Part shown: positions 32,367-40,951 of the stretch, in pieces | Layout of the letters: every line of letters begins with the position of its first letter | How positions within the stretch are numbered: the stretch's first letter is position 1 | Source of the DNA: Akkermansia muciniphila | Lineage (GTDB): Bacteria > Verrucomicrobiota > Verrucomicrobiia > Limisphaerales > SXTU01 | DNA: 64,000 nt | Assembly (NCBI GenBank): GCA_945874145.1 | Contig: CAMCFN010000013.1 | Span: forward strand, 1 to 64,000 | Direction: 5' to 3' | Position numbers and translations under genes: made by a program | The notes under the pieces: model-generated | What the model was told of the DNA's origin: nothing | The model's input: the letters and a program-made list of their open reading frames with translations, nothing else | Databases searched by the model: none

Positions 32367-33335
32367 TCACCACGGCGTGAAGCGGAGGCCGAAGAGGGTC
32401 AGCACGCTGAGGGCGAGGAGGGCGATGGCGGGGACGAAGAAGGGGGCGTAGTAGTCGGCGACTTGCGGCTGCTTCTCCAGCACCACGACTTTCTTCATCG
32501 CATCAATGCTCGCGAACACCCGTTGGAGCGCCTCGGGCGTGGCAGCGTTGAAGACCTCGCCGCCCGTCGCGCGCGCGATGCCGACAAGGGCGGGCTCGAT
32601 TTCTTCGTTCGACAGCATGATGGCAAAGACCGTGATGTTTTGGGCGCGCAGCGCGGCGATGATTGCCGCGTCTTTCGGCGACTTGATGTCGCTGCTTTCG
32701 CCGTCGGTGAGCAGGATGACCATGCGGTCGCCACTGGGGCGCTGGGCGAGGAGGCCCGCCACGCCGTAGAGCGCCTTGCCGATGTAGGTGATGCCCCAGA
32801 GCGCGTCGGGCAGGCCCTTGCGGACCATCGTAGGCGGGTCGAGTCGCGGATTGTCCGGCTGGATAAACGGACGCGAGAGCATGATGGATTGCGTGTCGAG
32901 CGTCAGCGGCACCCAGTGGATGAAGTGGCGCGAGAAGATGGTCAGGCCGTAGGCGTCGCCTTTGCGGGCGTTGATGAACTTCTCGATGGCGTCCATGGCC
33001 GAGTCGAAGCGCCGGTGACGGCCGTTGGCTTGCGAGCCGTGGTTCTCGGCCATGCTGCCGGAGGTATCGAGGAGGATTTGGATGTTCGTGAGCTTCCGCT
33101 CAATTTCCGGCGGCTGAAACGTGATGGGGTGCGCGAGGAAAATGATCGCGATGGCCAGCAGCGCCGCAGGCAGGCAGTTCGCACACAGCACGAGGAAACG
33201 TAGCGCCAACCCGCGCCGCTGCCGGCCGTGGTCGAAGGGCAGCGCGATGGGCTGACCGCGCCGCACCCATTCCCAGAAGGCGAGGATCACCGGGAGCGCG
33301 AGGAGCGCGAGCCATTGAGGGTGGAGGAAGGTCAT
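32367..33335 (-). CDS. VWA-domain membrane protein, BatA/BatB-like
   Basis: A 322-residue protein with two N-terminal helices (WLALLALPVILAFWEW, PAALLAIAIIFLAH) and one C-terminal helix (FVPAIALLALSVLTLF) flanking a periplasmic von Willebrand A domain. The MIDAS metal site is complete: ILLDTSGSMAEN (DxSxS), a Thr-region, and VILLTDGESSDIKS with the distal Asp. This is the BatA/BatB layout of the Bacteroides aerotolerance operon. It is the last gene of the eight-gene minus-strand set with MoxR and DUF58 proteins. An 85-base spacer with an inverted repeat separates it from the preceding gene. Confidence 0.8.
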   Translation of the reverse strand: MTFLHPQWLALLALPVILAFWEWVRRGQPIALPFDHGRQRRGLALRFLVLCANCLPAALLAIAIIFLAHPITFQPPEIERKLTNIQILLDTSGSMAENHGSQANGRHRRFDSAMDAIEKFINARKGDAYGLTIFSRHFIHWVPLTLDTQSIMLSRPFIQPDNPRLDPPTMVRKGLPDALWGITYIGKALYGVAGLLAQRPSGDRMVILLTDGESSDIKSPKDAAIIAALRAQNITVFAIMLSNEEIEPALVGIARATGGEVFNAATPEALQRVFASIDAMKKVVVLEKQPQVADYYAPFFVPAIALLALSVLTLFGLRFTPW

Positions 33336-33354
33336 CGGGGGGGGGAAGTAGGCA

Positions 33355-33416
33355 GTGTTCAGTGTTCAGTGGGCGGCGTTCGGCAGGCAGCGTTCTGACC
33401 TCTGAATACTGAACAC
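33355..33416. repeat. Inverted repeat in the spacer of the Bat-like operon
   Basis: GTGTTCAGTGTTCAG (33355-33369) and CTGAATACTGAACAC (33402-33416) are reverse complements at 14 of 15 positions. It lies between two genes of one operon, preceded by a run of nine G at 33338-33346. It may be a mobile palindrome or an mRNA-processing hairpin. Confidence 0.6.
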
Positions 33417-33420
33417 TCTT

Positions 33421-34254
33421 TCACAGCCGCACCTCCGCGCTGTCCGTGTAGGGCCTGATAACAGCCGCAATCTCCTCCCGCCGCACCGGCGAGGCGGGGT
33501 GATGCAGCCAGTGCTGCAACTGGCGGAGTGATTGGCCGTTCTTCTCACTGCCAGCAATGGCGTCGAGGGCGGTGTCCATCGGCGCGGCGGTGAGGGCCAA
33601 TTCTTCGCGCCACTGGTGAAGGAGAAGCATTTCCAGTTTCGCCTTCGCGGCGGCGTCGAGCGTGCCGGCTTCGAGTTGGGCGAGCAACGGACGCAACAGT
33701 TCGGCCAGCGTCGGCTCGGGCGGCGCGGCGGCGGGCGGCGCGGGTTTGGCGCGACCGTAGAAGATGAGCAGCAGCAGCCACACAATCCACAATACGCCCA
33801 GCGCGGCGAGCGTGAGGTAGTAGTAGCCGCCCACGCTCACGCCGATGGCCTCGGTCTCCTGAATCCGCGCGTCGAGGTGCTTCGAGAGCTTCGGGTCGCC
33901 GTGGAATTTGAACGACGGCAAACCATCGAGCTTCCCGCCGTCCTCCGCCGTGAGGTAGTCCTTCAAGTCGAACGTGCCGGGGCGGTTGACGAGGTAGCGC
34001 ACGTCGTAGATGCGCGTGCCGGGCTGCTCGGTGACTTTTGCGATGCGGACGTTCACCGCCACGCCCCACTTGTAAGGCATCACCGCGACCAACGGGCCGC
34101 TGTAGGTCACGATGGCTGCCTGCTCGACGCCGAGCGGGACGTTGAGGGAATCCGTCGCGCTCCGTGGCCAGAAGCAGATGACAAGCAGCACGCAAATGCA
34201 CAGCGCGATGAGCGCGCGGCTGTTCAGGTGTTGGGAGAAGGGCTTGTTTTCCAT
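33421..34254 (-). CDS. Bat-operon membrane protein of unknown function (BatD-like position)
   Basis: A 277-residue protein with an N-terminal anchor (ALIALCICVLLVICFW), a periplasmic beta-rich region of about 120 residues, a second helix (YYLTLAALGVLWIVWLLLLI) and a 100-residue cytoplasmic helical tail with a Pro/Ala linker (KPAPPAAAPPEPTLAELL). No catalytic motif is seen. The topology and place, between DUF58 and VWA genes, correspond to the accessory BatC/D-type proteins, but sequence similarity to those cannot be claimed by eye. The ATG is one base from the DUF58 stop codon, so the two are coupled. Confidence 0.65.
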   Translation of the reverse strand: MENKPFSQHLNSRALIALCICVLLVICFWPRSATDSLNVPLGVEQAAIVTYSGPLVAVMPYKWGVAVNVRIAKVTEQPGTRIYDVRYLVNRPGTFDLKDYLTAEDGGKLDGLPSFKFHGDPKLSKHLDARIQETEAIGVSVGGYYYLTLAALGVLWIVWLLLLIFYGRAKPAPPAAAPPEPTLAELLRPLLAQLEAGTLDAAAKAKLEMLLLHQWREELALTAAPMDTALDAIAGSEKNGQSLRQLQHWLHHPASPVRREEIAAVIRPYTDSAEVRL

Positions 34255-34255
34255 G

Positions 34256-35116
34256 CTACCTCACCTTCCCTCCGAAGCCGCGTCGGCCAAGGAAATGCCG
34301 CAGTTTGCCGAGCATCGGCTCGTCCGTCGGCAGGTGTAGGTAATCAATGCCGAAGCGGGTCAACTCGCTCTTCCAGCCCTCCGCATCCACCCACGCGCGG
34401 CGGCCATGCCCGATGAACGCGCGGCCCGATTCCGCCTCGACTCCGCGGAACAGGCCCGCGCCGCGCAGGCCGGTTTCCGCCGGGTCTTGCAGGTGCAGCA
34501 CGATGACGTCGTGTTCCTGCGCGAGGACTTGCAGCGCGGGAAAAGCCTCGGGGTCATGCAGGTCGCTCAACACGATGACCATCGTGCGGCGCTTCAACGA
34601 CGGGGCAACCTCACGCGCGCGGGCCGCGAGCGAAGTGTCTTCGAGGAAGTCGTGGTGGCGGAGCTGGTGCGACCACTCCATCACGACGTTGCGCGAGAGC
34701 GTCGGGCGCACGTGTAGCTCGCGCGCGCCGCAGCCGAGCAGGCCGACGGGCGTCACGTTCGCCTGCGCCGCGAGCGCGATGCCCGTGGCGATTTGCACGG
34801 CCCACGCGTATTTGCTCATCGGCTGCGACGTGACGCACATGGACGCCGAGGTGTCGAGCAGCAGGTAGAGCGGCATTTGCTTCGGCTCCTGATACTCCTT
34901 GATGAAGAGCTTTCCGACGCGCGCCGAGACTTTCCAATCAATCGCCTTCACCGGGTCGCCCGCTACGTAGAGCCGCGATTGTGCGAACTCTAGCCCGCTG
35001 CCGTGGAAGCCGGATTCCTCCTGGCCGAAGCTCAGGCTGTTCGCGAGGTGCTTCACCGCGACCTCGAACTGCCGGGCGTCCACCGGCTCGGGACTTAGTT
35101 TGACCTGTCGGCGCAT
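34256..35116 (-). CDS. DUF58 domain protein
   Basis: A 286-residue cytoplasmic protein of the DUF58 family, which always accompanies MoxR ATPases and is a degenerate VWA-like fold. The family signature is clear: SRLYVAGDPVKAIDWKVSAR, VGKLFIKEYQEPKQMPLYLL, LDTSASM. Here the VWA metal motif DTSAS is intact. Further on, TMVIVLSDLHDPEAFPALQV resembles the distal metal loop. Function in the family is presumed to be in maturation of exported or membrane proteins. It follows moxR by 9 bases on the minus strand. Confidence 0.85.
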   Translation of the reverse strand: MRRQVKLSPEPVDARQFEVAVKHLANSLSFGQEESGFHGSGLEFAQSRLYVAGDPVKAIDWKVSARVGKLFIKEYQEPKQMPLYLLLDTSASMCVTSQPMSKYAWAVQIATGIALAAQANVTPVGLLGCGARELHVRPTLSRNVVMEWSHQLRHHDFLEDTSLAARAREVAPSLKRRTMVIVLSDLHDPEAFPALQVLAQEHDVIVLHLQDPAETGLRGAGLFRGVEAESGRAFIGHGRRAWVDAEGWKSELTRFGIDYLHLPTDEPMLGKLRHFLGRRGFGGKVR

Positions 35117-35125
35117 GAGCGGGGT

Positions 35126-36133
35126 TTAGCCGAGGCTGCCGAGAATTCCTTCCAGCACCTGCTTGCCCGTGTGGCCGGCGGCGGACGCCTCGTAGCTCAC
35201 GCGGATGCGGTGCAGCACCACGTCCTCGGCGAGGTCGAACAAATCCTCCGGCGTCACGAAGTCGCGGCCATGAATGACGGCGCGGGCGCGCGAGGCGTTG
35301 ACCAACGCGAGGCCGGCACGCGGGCTGCAACCGAAGTCGAGCAGCTTGGATTCGCGCGTGCGGCGGACCAGTTCCACGCAGTGCTTCACGATGACCTCGC
35401 TGACGTGGACGGCCTGGACCGCTTCCATCGCGGTGACGAGGTCTTCCACGGAGGCGCCGGGGTTGTCCTCAATCATGTCGAAGGCCGAGCGCGGCACCGC
35501 GCCACCGCCTTCGCGCCGCAGGCCCATGCCGAGCTGGCGCTGGAGAATCATCTGCTCGTCCTCGCGCCCCGGATAGCCGAGCCGATGCAGGAGCATGAAG
35601 CGGTCGAGCTGCGCCTCGGGCAGCTCGAACGTGCCGGACTGCTCGACCGGGTTCTGCGTGGCGATGACCAGGAACGGCGTGGGCAGCTTCAGGCTCTGAC
35701 CGCCGATGGTGACCTTGCGCTCCTGCATCGCCTCGAGCATCGCGCCCTGCACCTTGGGCGCGGCGCGGTTGATTTCGTCGGCGAGCAGCAGGTTGGTGAA
35801 GACCGGGCCGCGATGGATGCGGAAGTCGCCGCTTTTCTGGTCAATGATTTCCGAGCCGATGATGTCGGACGGCAGCATGTCCACGGTGAACTGCACGCGC
35901 TTGAAATCGAGGTGGATGGCCTTCGCGACGGCGTTGACGAGCAGCGTCTTTGCGAGGCCGGGCAAGCCTTGCAGCAGCAGATGGCCGCCGGTCATCAGCG
36001 CAATCATCACGCGCTCGACGACGACGTCCTGGCCGACGACGATTTTACCGACGCGCTCACGCACGCCGGCGACAAATTGCTCGGCGGTCTTGGCGGCAGC
36101 CGTGGTGGTGGATGGGATGGTGGTTTGCATCAA
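35126..36133 (-). CDS. moxR: MoxR-type AAA+ ATPase
   Basis: A 335-residue AAA+ chaperone of the MoxR family (AAA_3), which uses ATP to remodel or activate partner proteins, usually ones with VWA domains. Walker A is in LLLQGLPGLAKTLLVNAVAK and Walker B in NLLLADEINRAAPKVQ, with sensor 1 in FLVIATQNPVEQSGTFELPE and an arginine-rich lid region RAGLALVNASRARAVIHGRD. Length and motifs are normal. In this operon the probable clients are the two VWA proteins and DUF58. It begins 31 bases after the large exported protein. Confidence 0.95.
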   Translation of the reverse strand: MMQTTIPSTTTAAAKTAEQFVAGVRERVGKIVVGQDVVVERVMIALMTGGHLLLQGLPGLAKTLLVNAVAKAIHLDFKRVQFTVDMLPSDIIGSEIIDQKSGDFRIHRGPVFTNLLLADEINRAAPKVQGAMLEAMQERKVTIGGQSLKLPTPFLVIATQNPVEQSGTFELPEAQLDRFMLLHRLGYPGREDEQMILQRQLGMGLRREGGGAVPRSAFDMIEDNPGASVEDLVTAMEAVQAVHVSEVIVKHCVELVRRTRESKLLDFGCSPRAGLALVNASRARAVIHGRDFVTPEDLFDLAEDVVLHRIRVSYEASAAGHTGKQVLEGILGSLG

Positions 36134-36164
36134 ATAAACAGTTCGGTTGAGGAAAGGGTTGGAA

Positions 36165-39100
36165 TCAGCACGCCGCGCGCAGCCACTTCTCGGCGAGGCC
36201 TCGAAGGTCCGCCTCGGTCATCTTGCTGCCGTTGCTGCCGAAGCACGTATGTTGCACACGTTGGAGGTCTTGTTGGAGTTCCTGGCGCTGCGGCTCGCGC
36301 AGCGTCACGAGTGGGCTGGTGTGCAGGCGGCGGAGCAGGGCGACCACGGCGAAGCCATCCACGTCGGCGGGCATCTTGAAGACGTCGCGGGCGCGGAGCG
36401 GACGCTCGCTGTCGCTGACTGAGCGTTTGAGCAACGCGAAGAGCAGCGCGCCCACGAGCAGCGCGGCCCCGGCTCCGAGGCCCGGCCAGAGGTAGGGATT
36501 GCGCGCAGGCTTCAGAACTACGCCGCCCGCCGCAGCGGCGACGCTGCGACCGAGCCGCACGGAGGGCTGCGGGAGCGTGGCGAGGTCCATGTCCTTGTAG
36601 GTCTGGTAAACAGCGGCGACGTCCTTCGTCTTGGGCTGCGGGAATTGGAAGTCCACCGGCCCTTCCGCCGTGCGGATGGTGTCGCCGTTGAGCGAGAGCG
36701 TCCACAGCCGCTCGGTGCGCGGCGCGACGCGGTCGCCCCACGTGTTCAGCTCCTTCACTTGCAAGCCCTCGTGCGCGTTCGTCTGCCGGATGCCGACCGC
36801 TTTCTGGAGCGCGCTGAGGTCCAGCAACTCGTTCAGCTCCGGCACCAGTCCAGTGGCCGTGGCTTTGATTTCGAGCGACAGCGCGCCGTTGATGGAGAAC
36901 TGCCGCGTGTCGAGCGTCTGCGTCAGCTCGACTTTCTGCGACGGGCGCGGCGGCGCGTTGGCCGCGACCTTAATCACCGTCTCCGCCGACTGCGCGGGGA
37001 TGGTGATGGGGCCGGTGAGGTCCACGAACTTCAACTCCAGCTCGACCTGCGGAATCTTGTCCACGCTCGCGTCCTTCGGGCGCACGAGCAGGTAGGCGAA
37101 CACCGTTTCTTCCCAGCCGGGCTGCGCGGCGGGGCGCGGCTTCACGTCGGGCGTGGCGAAGGTGATGGACTTGATGTCGAAGAACGGCGAGAGCGACTCG
37201 GTGAGGCTCAACTCGAACTCGTCGCGCGGTCCTTGCGCGTCGCGCATCTTGCGCGCGAAGGGCGACTTCCGCCGCGCCTTGCCCGGGCCCGCGCCGGGGT
37301 CGTTGCTGAGATACTGGCCGAACTGCGCCACGCGGCCCATCGCCTCCGTGTGAACCACGCTGACGATGAGCCCGAACTCCTGGTCGCGGCCCAACGTGTT
37401 CGGCCCATCCACGCGCGTCTGGAGGCGCAGCTCGCTCAGCAGCTCGTCGAAATACCCGACCTTCTTTTCCGCGCCGAGCGTGAAGGGATTGTCCTTCGTG
37501 ATGACCAGCGCGCTGGCGAGGTAGCGGTATTTCAAGTCCTCGTGCAACGGGTCGCGCTCGTCCGCGAGCCGTGCGTTCACGGTCTTGGCGAACATCGTCA
37601 GGTGCGCTTGCGCGGCCTTGCCGGGCAGCGCGACGAGGCTCTCGCGAATCTTCGTCAGCGCGGCGCGGTTCATCGCCTTCGAGAGGTTGAGCTGGCCGCC
37701 GGAGCCGATGCCAATGAGCCCGTGGAACCAGCCCAGGTGCGCGTCAATCGAGTATTCGGCGGGCGTGAGCTTCGTGACTTCCTTCGCGTAGGCGGCGGTG
37801 CCGCGCTGGAAATAATCCTGCGCCTGCAAGTTCTTCTCCTTGTAGCCGAGCATCCGCTTCTTCGCGTCGCCGGTGACCAGCTCCTGGAAATATTCGAAGT
37901 CACCCCAGTCCATGAGCAACGTCCCGCCGAGCGTGAGCGCGCGCGAACCGTCGGCGTGGCCGGTGAGCCAGTCATCAATCATGTGCAACGCTCCCGCGTA
38001 GCCCGCGCGCACCATCTCCAGTGTCTGCGTTTCGTTGCGACGGGTGAGGCCGGCCTTCTGCACGTCCATCTTGCGCCAGCGCTCGGTGAGGTTCGTGTGC
38101 ATCCGCGAGAGGATGAGGAAGAAGAGTTGCTCGTCCATCTTCGCCAGCGGGCCGAACACCTTCTCGATGTGGCTCGTGCGGTAAGCCTCCGCGTTGCTGT
38201 AGGCGAGGTCGAAGGCCGCGACCACTTTCTGGTAATCCTTCGGCGCAATGCCCGCCTGCCGGAAAATTGCCATCATCCGCGCGAGGCTCTCGATGTTCTT
38301 CTCCATCATGATGGGCGTGACAGGAATCCGCGCGTCGTCCGGCAACGCGTATTTCTTGCGGAGCGTCTCGGAGAGCGTCGGGTTGTGCGTCTGCGCCCAG
38401 ACGGTGAGGAAGTCCTCGGCGAGCGCCACGCCCGCGTCCGGCGTGCGCTTGCCAATCGCGACGATTCGCTCCGCAGCGGAGTCGAAGTTCGCGCTGGCGA
38501 GAATGATTTTGGACAGGCTCACGTCGAGCCGTTCGCGCAGGCTGGCGGGCAACGCGGCTTCCCACTTGCCCGCTGGCGCGTTGGCGAGCAAGTCCTCGGG
38601 CGCGACGAGTTTCGGCTTCGAGCTGGAGGGCGAAGTCTTCTGCGTGAACGTGTTCTCCGCCTCGACCAGCCAGTGCTCGGCCATCATCTGCGCGAGCTGA
38701 TTCCACGGCTGGACGCGCAGGTCCACGTTGTCGGCGAGCAAGGTTGCGATGGAGGTCTGCGCCTTGAGATTCTCTGTGCGCAGGGCTGGCTCGCCGCGCA
38801 CTTCACTCTGGAGCTTGCGCCCAAACCCGCCGACCAGCCGCACCGCGCTCTCGGGGCTGGTCTTCACCAAGTCCGCAAAGACCGGCGCGAGCGTGCCCGG
38901 TGGGATTTGCATCATGACGCGCGCGAGCTGCGTGCCGGCCTTGGTCTTCTCCCAGTCGTTGACCTTCGCGAGCGTGAGGATGCGGAGGTTTTCGTCCCAA
39001 ATTTTCTGCACCTGCGCGCGCTGCGTGGCCTCGCTCTCCTGCTGCGAGGCGAGGAAAGAAGTCAGCTCGTTGCGCAAACCCTCGTCGGCCAACTGCTCCA

Positions 39101-39710
39101 CCTGCGCGAGTGACGGCAGGTAAGCGCGCGCCAGCTCCTTGAAGCCGCCCGCCAGCAGGACGCGCCCAGCGAACAGGCGCTTGGCGGGGTCCGTGCCACC
39201 GAGTTTGGCGGTGCCTTTCTTGAAGCGGTCGGCGACCCAGTAGCTTTCGTTCGCCGGCACGGCGAGGCCGAGGAGCTGGCCGAGCTTGCGGAGATTGTCG
39301 CCCGTGAGTTCGCCCGGCACCGCGTCGGCGAGGCCAAGCACGTCGTCGAGGCGGACGTTGGGTTTCTGCTTCTCGGTGAGGTCACCGAGCATCTTGTCGT
39401 AAATCTTGCGGGCCAGGTCCGGCGGCATCAGCGCCAGCTCCGCGCGGACCTTCGCCCAATCGCCGGTGCGGAAGAGATAGAAGAACCGGTCGCTCGCGGT
39501 CTGCGTGGCGGCGTCGGTGCGCTCGGCCTTTTCGAGAGCGTTGAAGATGTCCGTCAGCTCACGCGAGAACTTGTGCGTGAGGATGGACTCGTATTGTTTG
39601 AGGAGCTTCGGGTCGAGCGGTGCGGGTTGCTGGGCGCAGGCCGGAGCGCAGAGCGCGAGGAAGCCTGCGGCGGCGACGCCGAGGCAGGAAGTGAACTGAG
39701 ATAGTTTCAT
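36165..39710 (-). CDS. Large exported, membrane-anchored protein of unknown function
   Basis: A 1181-residue protein. Signal peptide KLSQFTSCLGVAAAGFLALC followed by APACAQ. Residues 30 to about 850 are a mostly helical region with many Leu/Ala-rich amphipathic stretches, followed by beta-rich segments around 850-1060 (VELELKFVDLTGPITIPAQS) and a C-terminal helix YLWPGLGAGAALLVGALLFA with a 90-residue cytoplasmic tail. Most of it would therefore lie outside the cytoplasm. It belongs to no family I recognise. It occupies the place where TPR-type or BatD-like proteins occur in other MoxR operons, and may be the substrate or scaffold of the complex. Position inside the operon, 42 bases after the Pro-rich gene, is firm. 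Confidence 0.8.
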   Translation of the reverse strand: MKLSQFTSCLGVAAAGFLALCAPACAQQPAPLDPKLLKQYESILTHKFSRELTDIFNALEKAERTDAATQTASDRFFYLFRTGDWAKVRAELALMPPDLARKIYDKMLGDLTEKQKPNVRLDDVLGLADAVPGELTGDNLRKLGQLLGLAVPANESYWVADRFKKGTAKLGGTDPAKRLFAGRVLLAGGFKELARAYLPSLAQVEQLADEGLRNELTSFLASQQESEATQRAQVQKIWDENLRILTLAKVNDWEKTKAGTQLARVMMQIPPGTLAPVFADLVKTSPESAVRLVGGFGRKLQSEVRGEPALRTENLKAQTSIATLLADNVDLRVQPWNQLAQMMAEHWLVEAENTFTQKTSPSSSKPKLVAPEDLLANAPAGKWEAALPASLRERLDVSLSKIILASANFDSAAERIVAIGKRTPDAGVALAEDFLTVWAQTHNPTLSETLRKKYALPDDARIPVTPIMMEKNIESLARMMAIFRQAGIAPKDYQKVVAAFDLAYSNAEAYRTSHIEKVFGPLAKMDEQLFFLILSRMHTNLTERWRKMDVQKAGLTRRNETQTLEMVRAGYAGALHMIDDWLTGHADGSRALTLGGTLLMDWGDFEYFQELVTGDAKKRMLGYKEKNLQAQDYFQRGTAAYAKEVTKLTPAEYSIDAHLGWFHGLIGIGSGGQLNLSKAMNRAALTKIRESLVALPGKAAQAHLTMFAKTVNARLADERDPLHEDLKYRYLASALVITKDNPFTLGAEKKVGYFDELLSELRLQTRVDGPNTLGRDQEFGLIVSVVHTEAMGRVAQFGQYLSNDPGAGPGKARRKSPFARKMRDAQGPRDEFELSLTESLSPFFDIKSITFATPDVKPRPAAQPGWEETVFAYLLVRPKDASVDKIPQVELELKFVDLTGPITIPAQSAETVIKVAANAPPRPSQKVELTQTLDTRQFSINGALSLEIKATATGLVPELNELLDLSALQKAVGIRQTNAHEGLQVKELNTWGDRVAPRTERLWTLSLNGDTIRTAEGPVDFQFPQPKTKDVAAVYQTYKDMDLATLPQPSVRLGRSVAAAAGGVVLKPARNPYLWPGLGAGAALLVGALLFALLKRSVSDSERPLRARDVFKMPADVDGFAVVALLRRLHTSPLVTLREPQRQELQQDLQRVQHTCFGSNGSKMTEADLRGLAEKWLRAAC

Positions 39711-39752
39711 GGAAGCGTGGAAATTCGGGGAGCAATGAAATGAGTCGCCGCG

Positions 39753-40391
39753 TCAGGAGCCCTTGTTGGGCGACTTCTCGAATTCCTGAAAAATGGCACG
39801 CCCGTCCGCCTTGGGACCGGTCTTGGTCCCGGGTCCGGGTCCGAGTAACGCCGCTGCGGCCTTGGCTTTGCCGGGGCCTTCTGGTGTGGGGTTCTGCTTT
39901 ATCTGCAACGCGACTTCGAGGTTCTGCAACTTGGCCGCGTTGATGCCCGCGACGCCGTTGACCGCGCGGATGCTGCCGCCCGCGCCCACGGTTCCGCCAC
40001 CGACGTTGACCGCCGTGCCTTTCACGCCCACGACGGGCGGGGCCTTGGGCGGCGGGGGCGGAGGTTGCACTGGTGGGGGCGGCAGGACCGGCGCGCGGCC
40101 GTCGGCTTTCACGCCGTTGATGGTGTCAATGCCGTCAATCTTGTTCACGCCCTGCGCGGCGTTCTTCAGCGGCGGCGTGACCGTCGGCTCGATGGGTTTC
40201 ACCTTCGCCACGGCTTCTTCCTTCACGCCCTTGATGCCGGCGACGGCGGCGGTGCGCGGTGGGCTTTTCTCCTGCGCGACGGCCAGACCGGCAAGGCACA
40301 GGAGCGCGCCGGCCCAAGTCCGCAGCACGTATTGCGGACGTGGGCGTCCGCGCTTCTCGGCTGGGGGTGAGTGGAACAGGCTTGGGTTCAT
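39753..40391 (-). CDS. Exported Pro/Ala/Gly-rich low-complexity protein
   Basis: A 212-residue protein whose ATG overlaps the stop codon of the preceding gene (ATGA). After a basic N-terminus there is a hydrophobic segment VLRTWAGALLCLAGLAVAQ, likely a signal peptide. The rest is repetitive: a run of PP pairs (PVLPPPPVQPPPPPPKAPP), valine/glycine strings (VNVGGGTVGAGGS) and repeated IDGI/INGV phrases. No domain is recognisable. It could be a flexible linker or a small envelope-associated partner of the Bat-like complex. A long frame on the opposite strand overlaps it, but the overlap with the upstream gene and the signal peptide favour this frame. Confidence 0.6.
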   Translation of the reverse strand: MNPSLFHSPPAEKRGRPRPQYVLRTWAGALLCLAGLAVAQEKSPPRTAAVAGIKGVKEEAVAKVKPIEPTVTPPLKNAAQGVNKIDGIDTINGVKADGRAPVLPPPPVQPPPPPPKAPPVVGVKGTAVNVGGGTVGAGGSIRAVNGVAGINAAKLQNLEVALQIKQNPTPEGPGKAKAAAALLGPGPGTKTGPKADGRAIFQEFEKSPNKGS

Positions 40392-40951
40392 TGCGTTTTG
40401 CGTTGGAGGGTTTTGGCGAATTCCGCCTCGACCCGCTGCTCGTATTGAGCGAGCGCGGTCGGGTCTTGGTGCTCGGCGAGGTAGCGGAAGATTTGGCGCG
40501 TGCGCTCGGCGAAGGGCCGCCATTCCTCCTCCGCCGCGCCGTTGGTCTTGAGCAGATACGTGGCGTAGTAATGCGCCTTGCCCAGTTGCTCGCGGATGGC
40601 GCGCGTGGCTTTGGCGTCGTCGCCGTGGATTTGCGCGGCCTCTTGCAGCAGCTCGGTGAGGTCGGTGATGGCGCCGACAACATCCAGCATCGCCAGCCGC
40701 GCCTTGGCCTTCGCGAGGCGAATCTGATGGCGGACGAGTGGCGTTTCCTCGGCCGGAAGCTGCGCGGTGAGCTTGTCGTATTCTTCGAGGATGAGTTCCC
40801 AATCCGGCTCCTTCGCCCGCTCCAGCTCGCGAATCGTAACGACGCGGGCGTGGGCCTTCTCGCGCGCGACTTGGATTTGCCCTTGGTTGAAGTGGTAGTA
40901 GAGCACCGCCACCGGGAACAGCAACCAGAGCAGGGTGAAGAACTTTCTCAT
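40388..40951 (-). CDS. Small membrane-anchored helical protein in the Bat-like operon
   Basis: A 187-residue protein with an N-terminal anchor (FFTLLWLLFPVAVLYYHFN) and a helical, charged remainder (RELERAKEPDWELILEEYDK, RLAKAKARLAMLDVVGAITD). The helical hairpins resemble TPR-like repeats, which is what the BatC protein of Bacteroides contains, but individual TPR motifs are too weak to be sure. Start and stop overlap both neighbours as ATGA (40948-40951 and 40388-40391), so translation with them is coupled. Confidence 0.65.
   Translation of the reverse strand: MRKFFTLLWLLFPVAVLYYHFNQGQIQVAREKAHARVVTIRELERAKEPDWELILEEYDKLTAQLPAEETPLVRHQIRLAKAKARLAMLDVVGAITDLTELLQEAAQIHGDDAKATRAIREQLGKAHYYATYLLKTNGAAEEEWRPFAERTRQIFRYLAEHQDPTALAQYEQRVEAEFAKTLQRKTQ

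Noticed and set aside
36645-39113. 822-codon open frame on the plus strand
   Set aside because: It is antisense to the 1181-residue protein, which has a signal peptide, a membrane anchor and operon context.
40065-40551. Plus-strand Gly/Pro-rich frames
   Set aside because: They are antisense to the Pro-rich Bat-operon gene, which is preferred because of its ATGA overlap and signal peptide.
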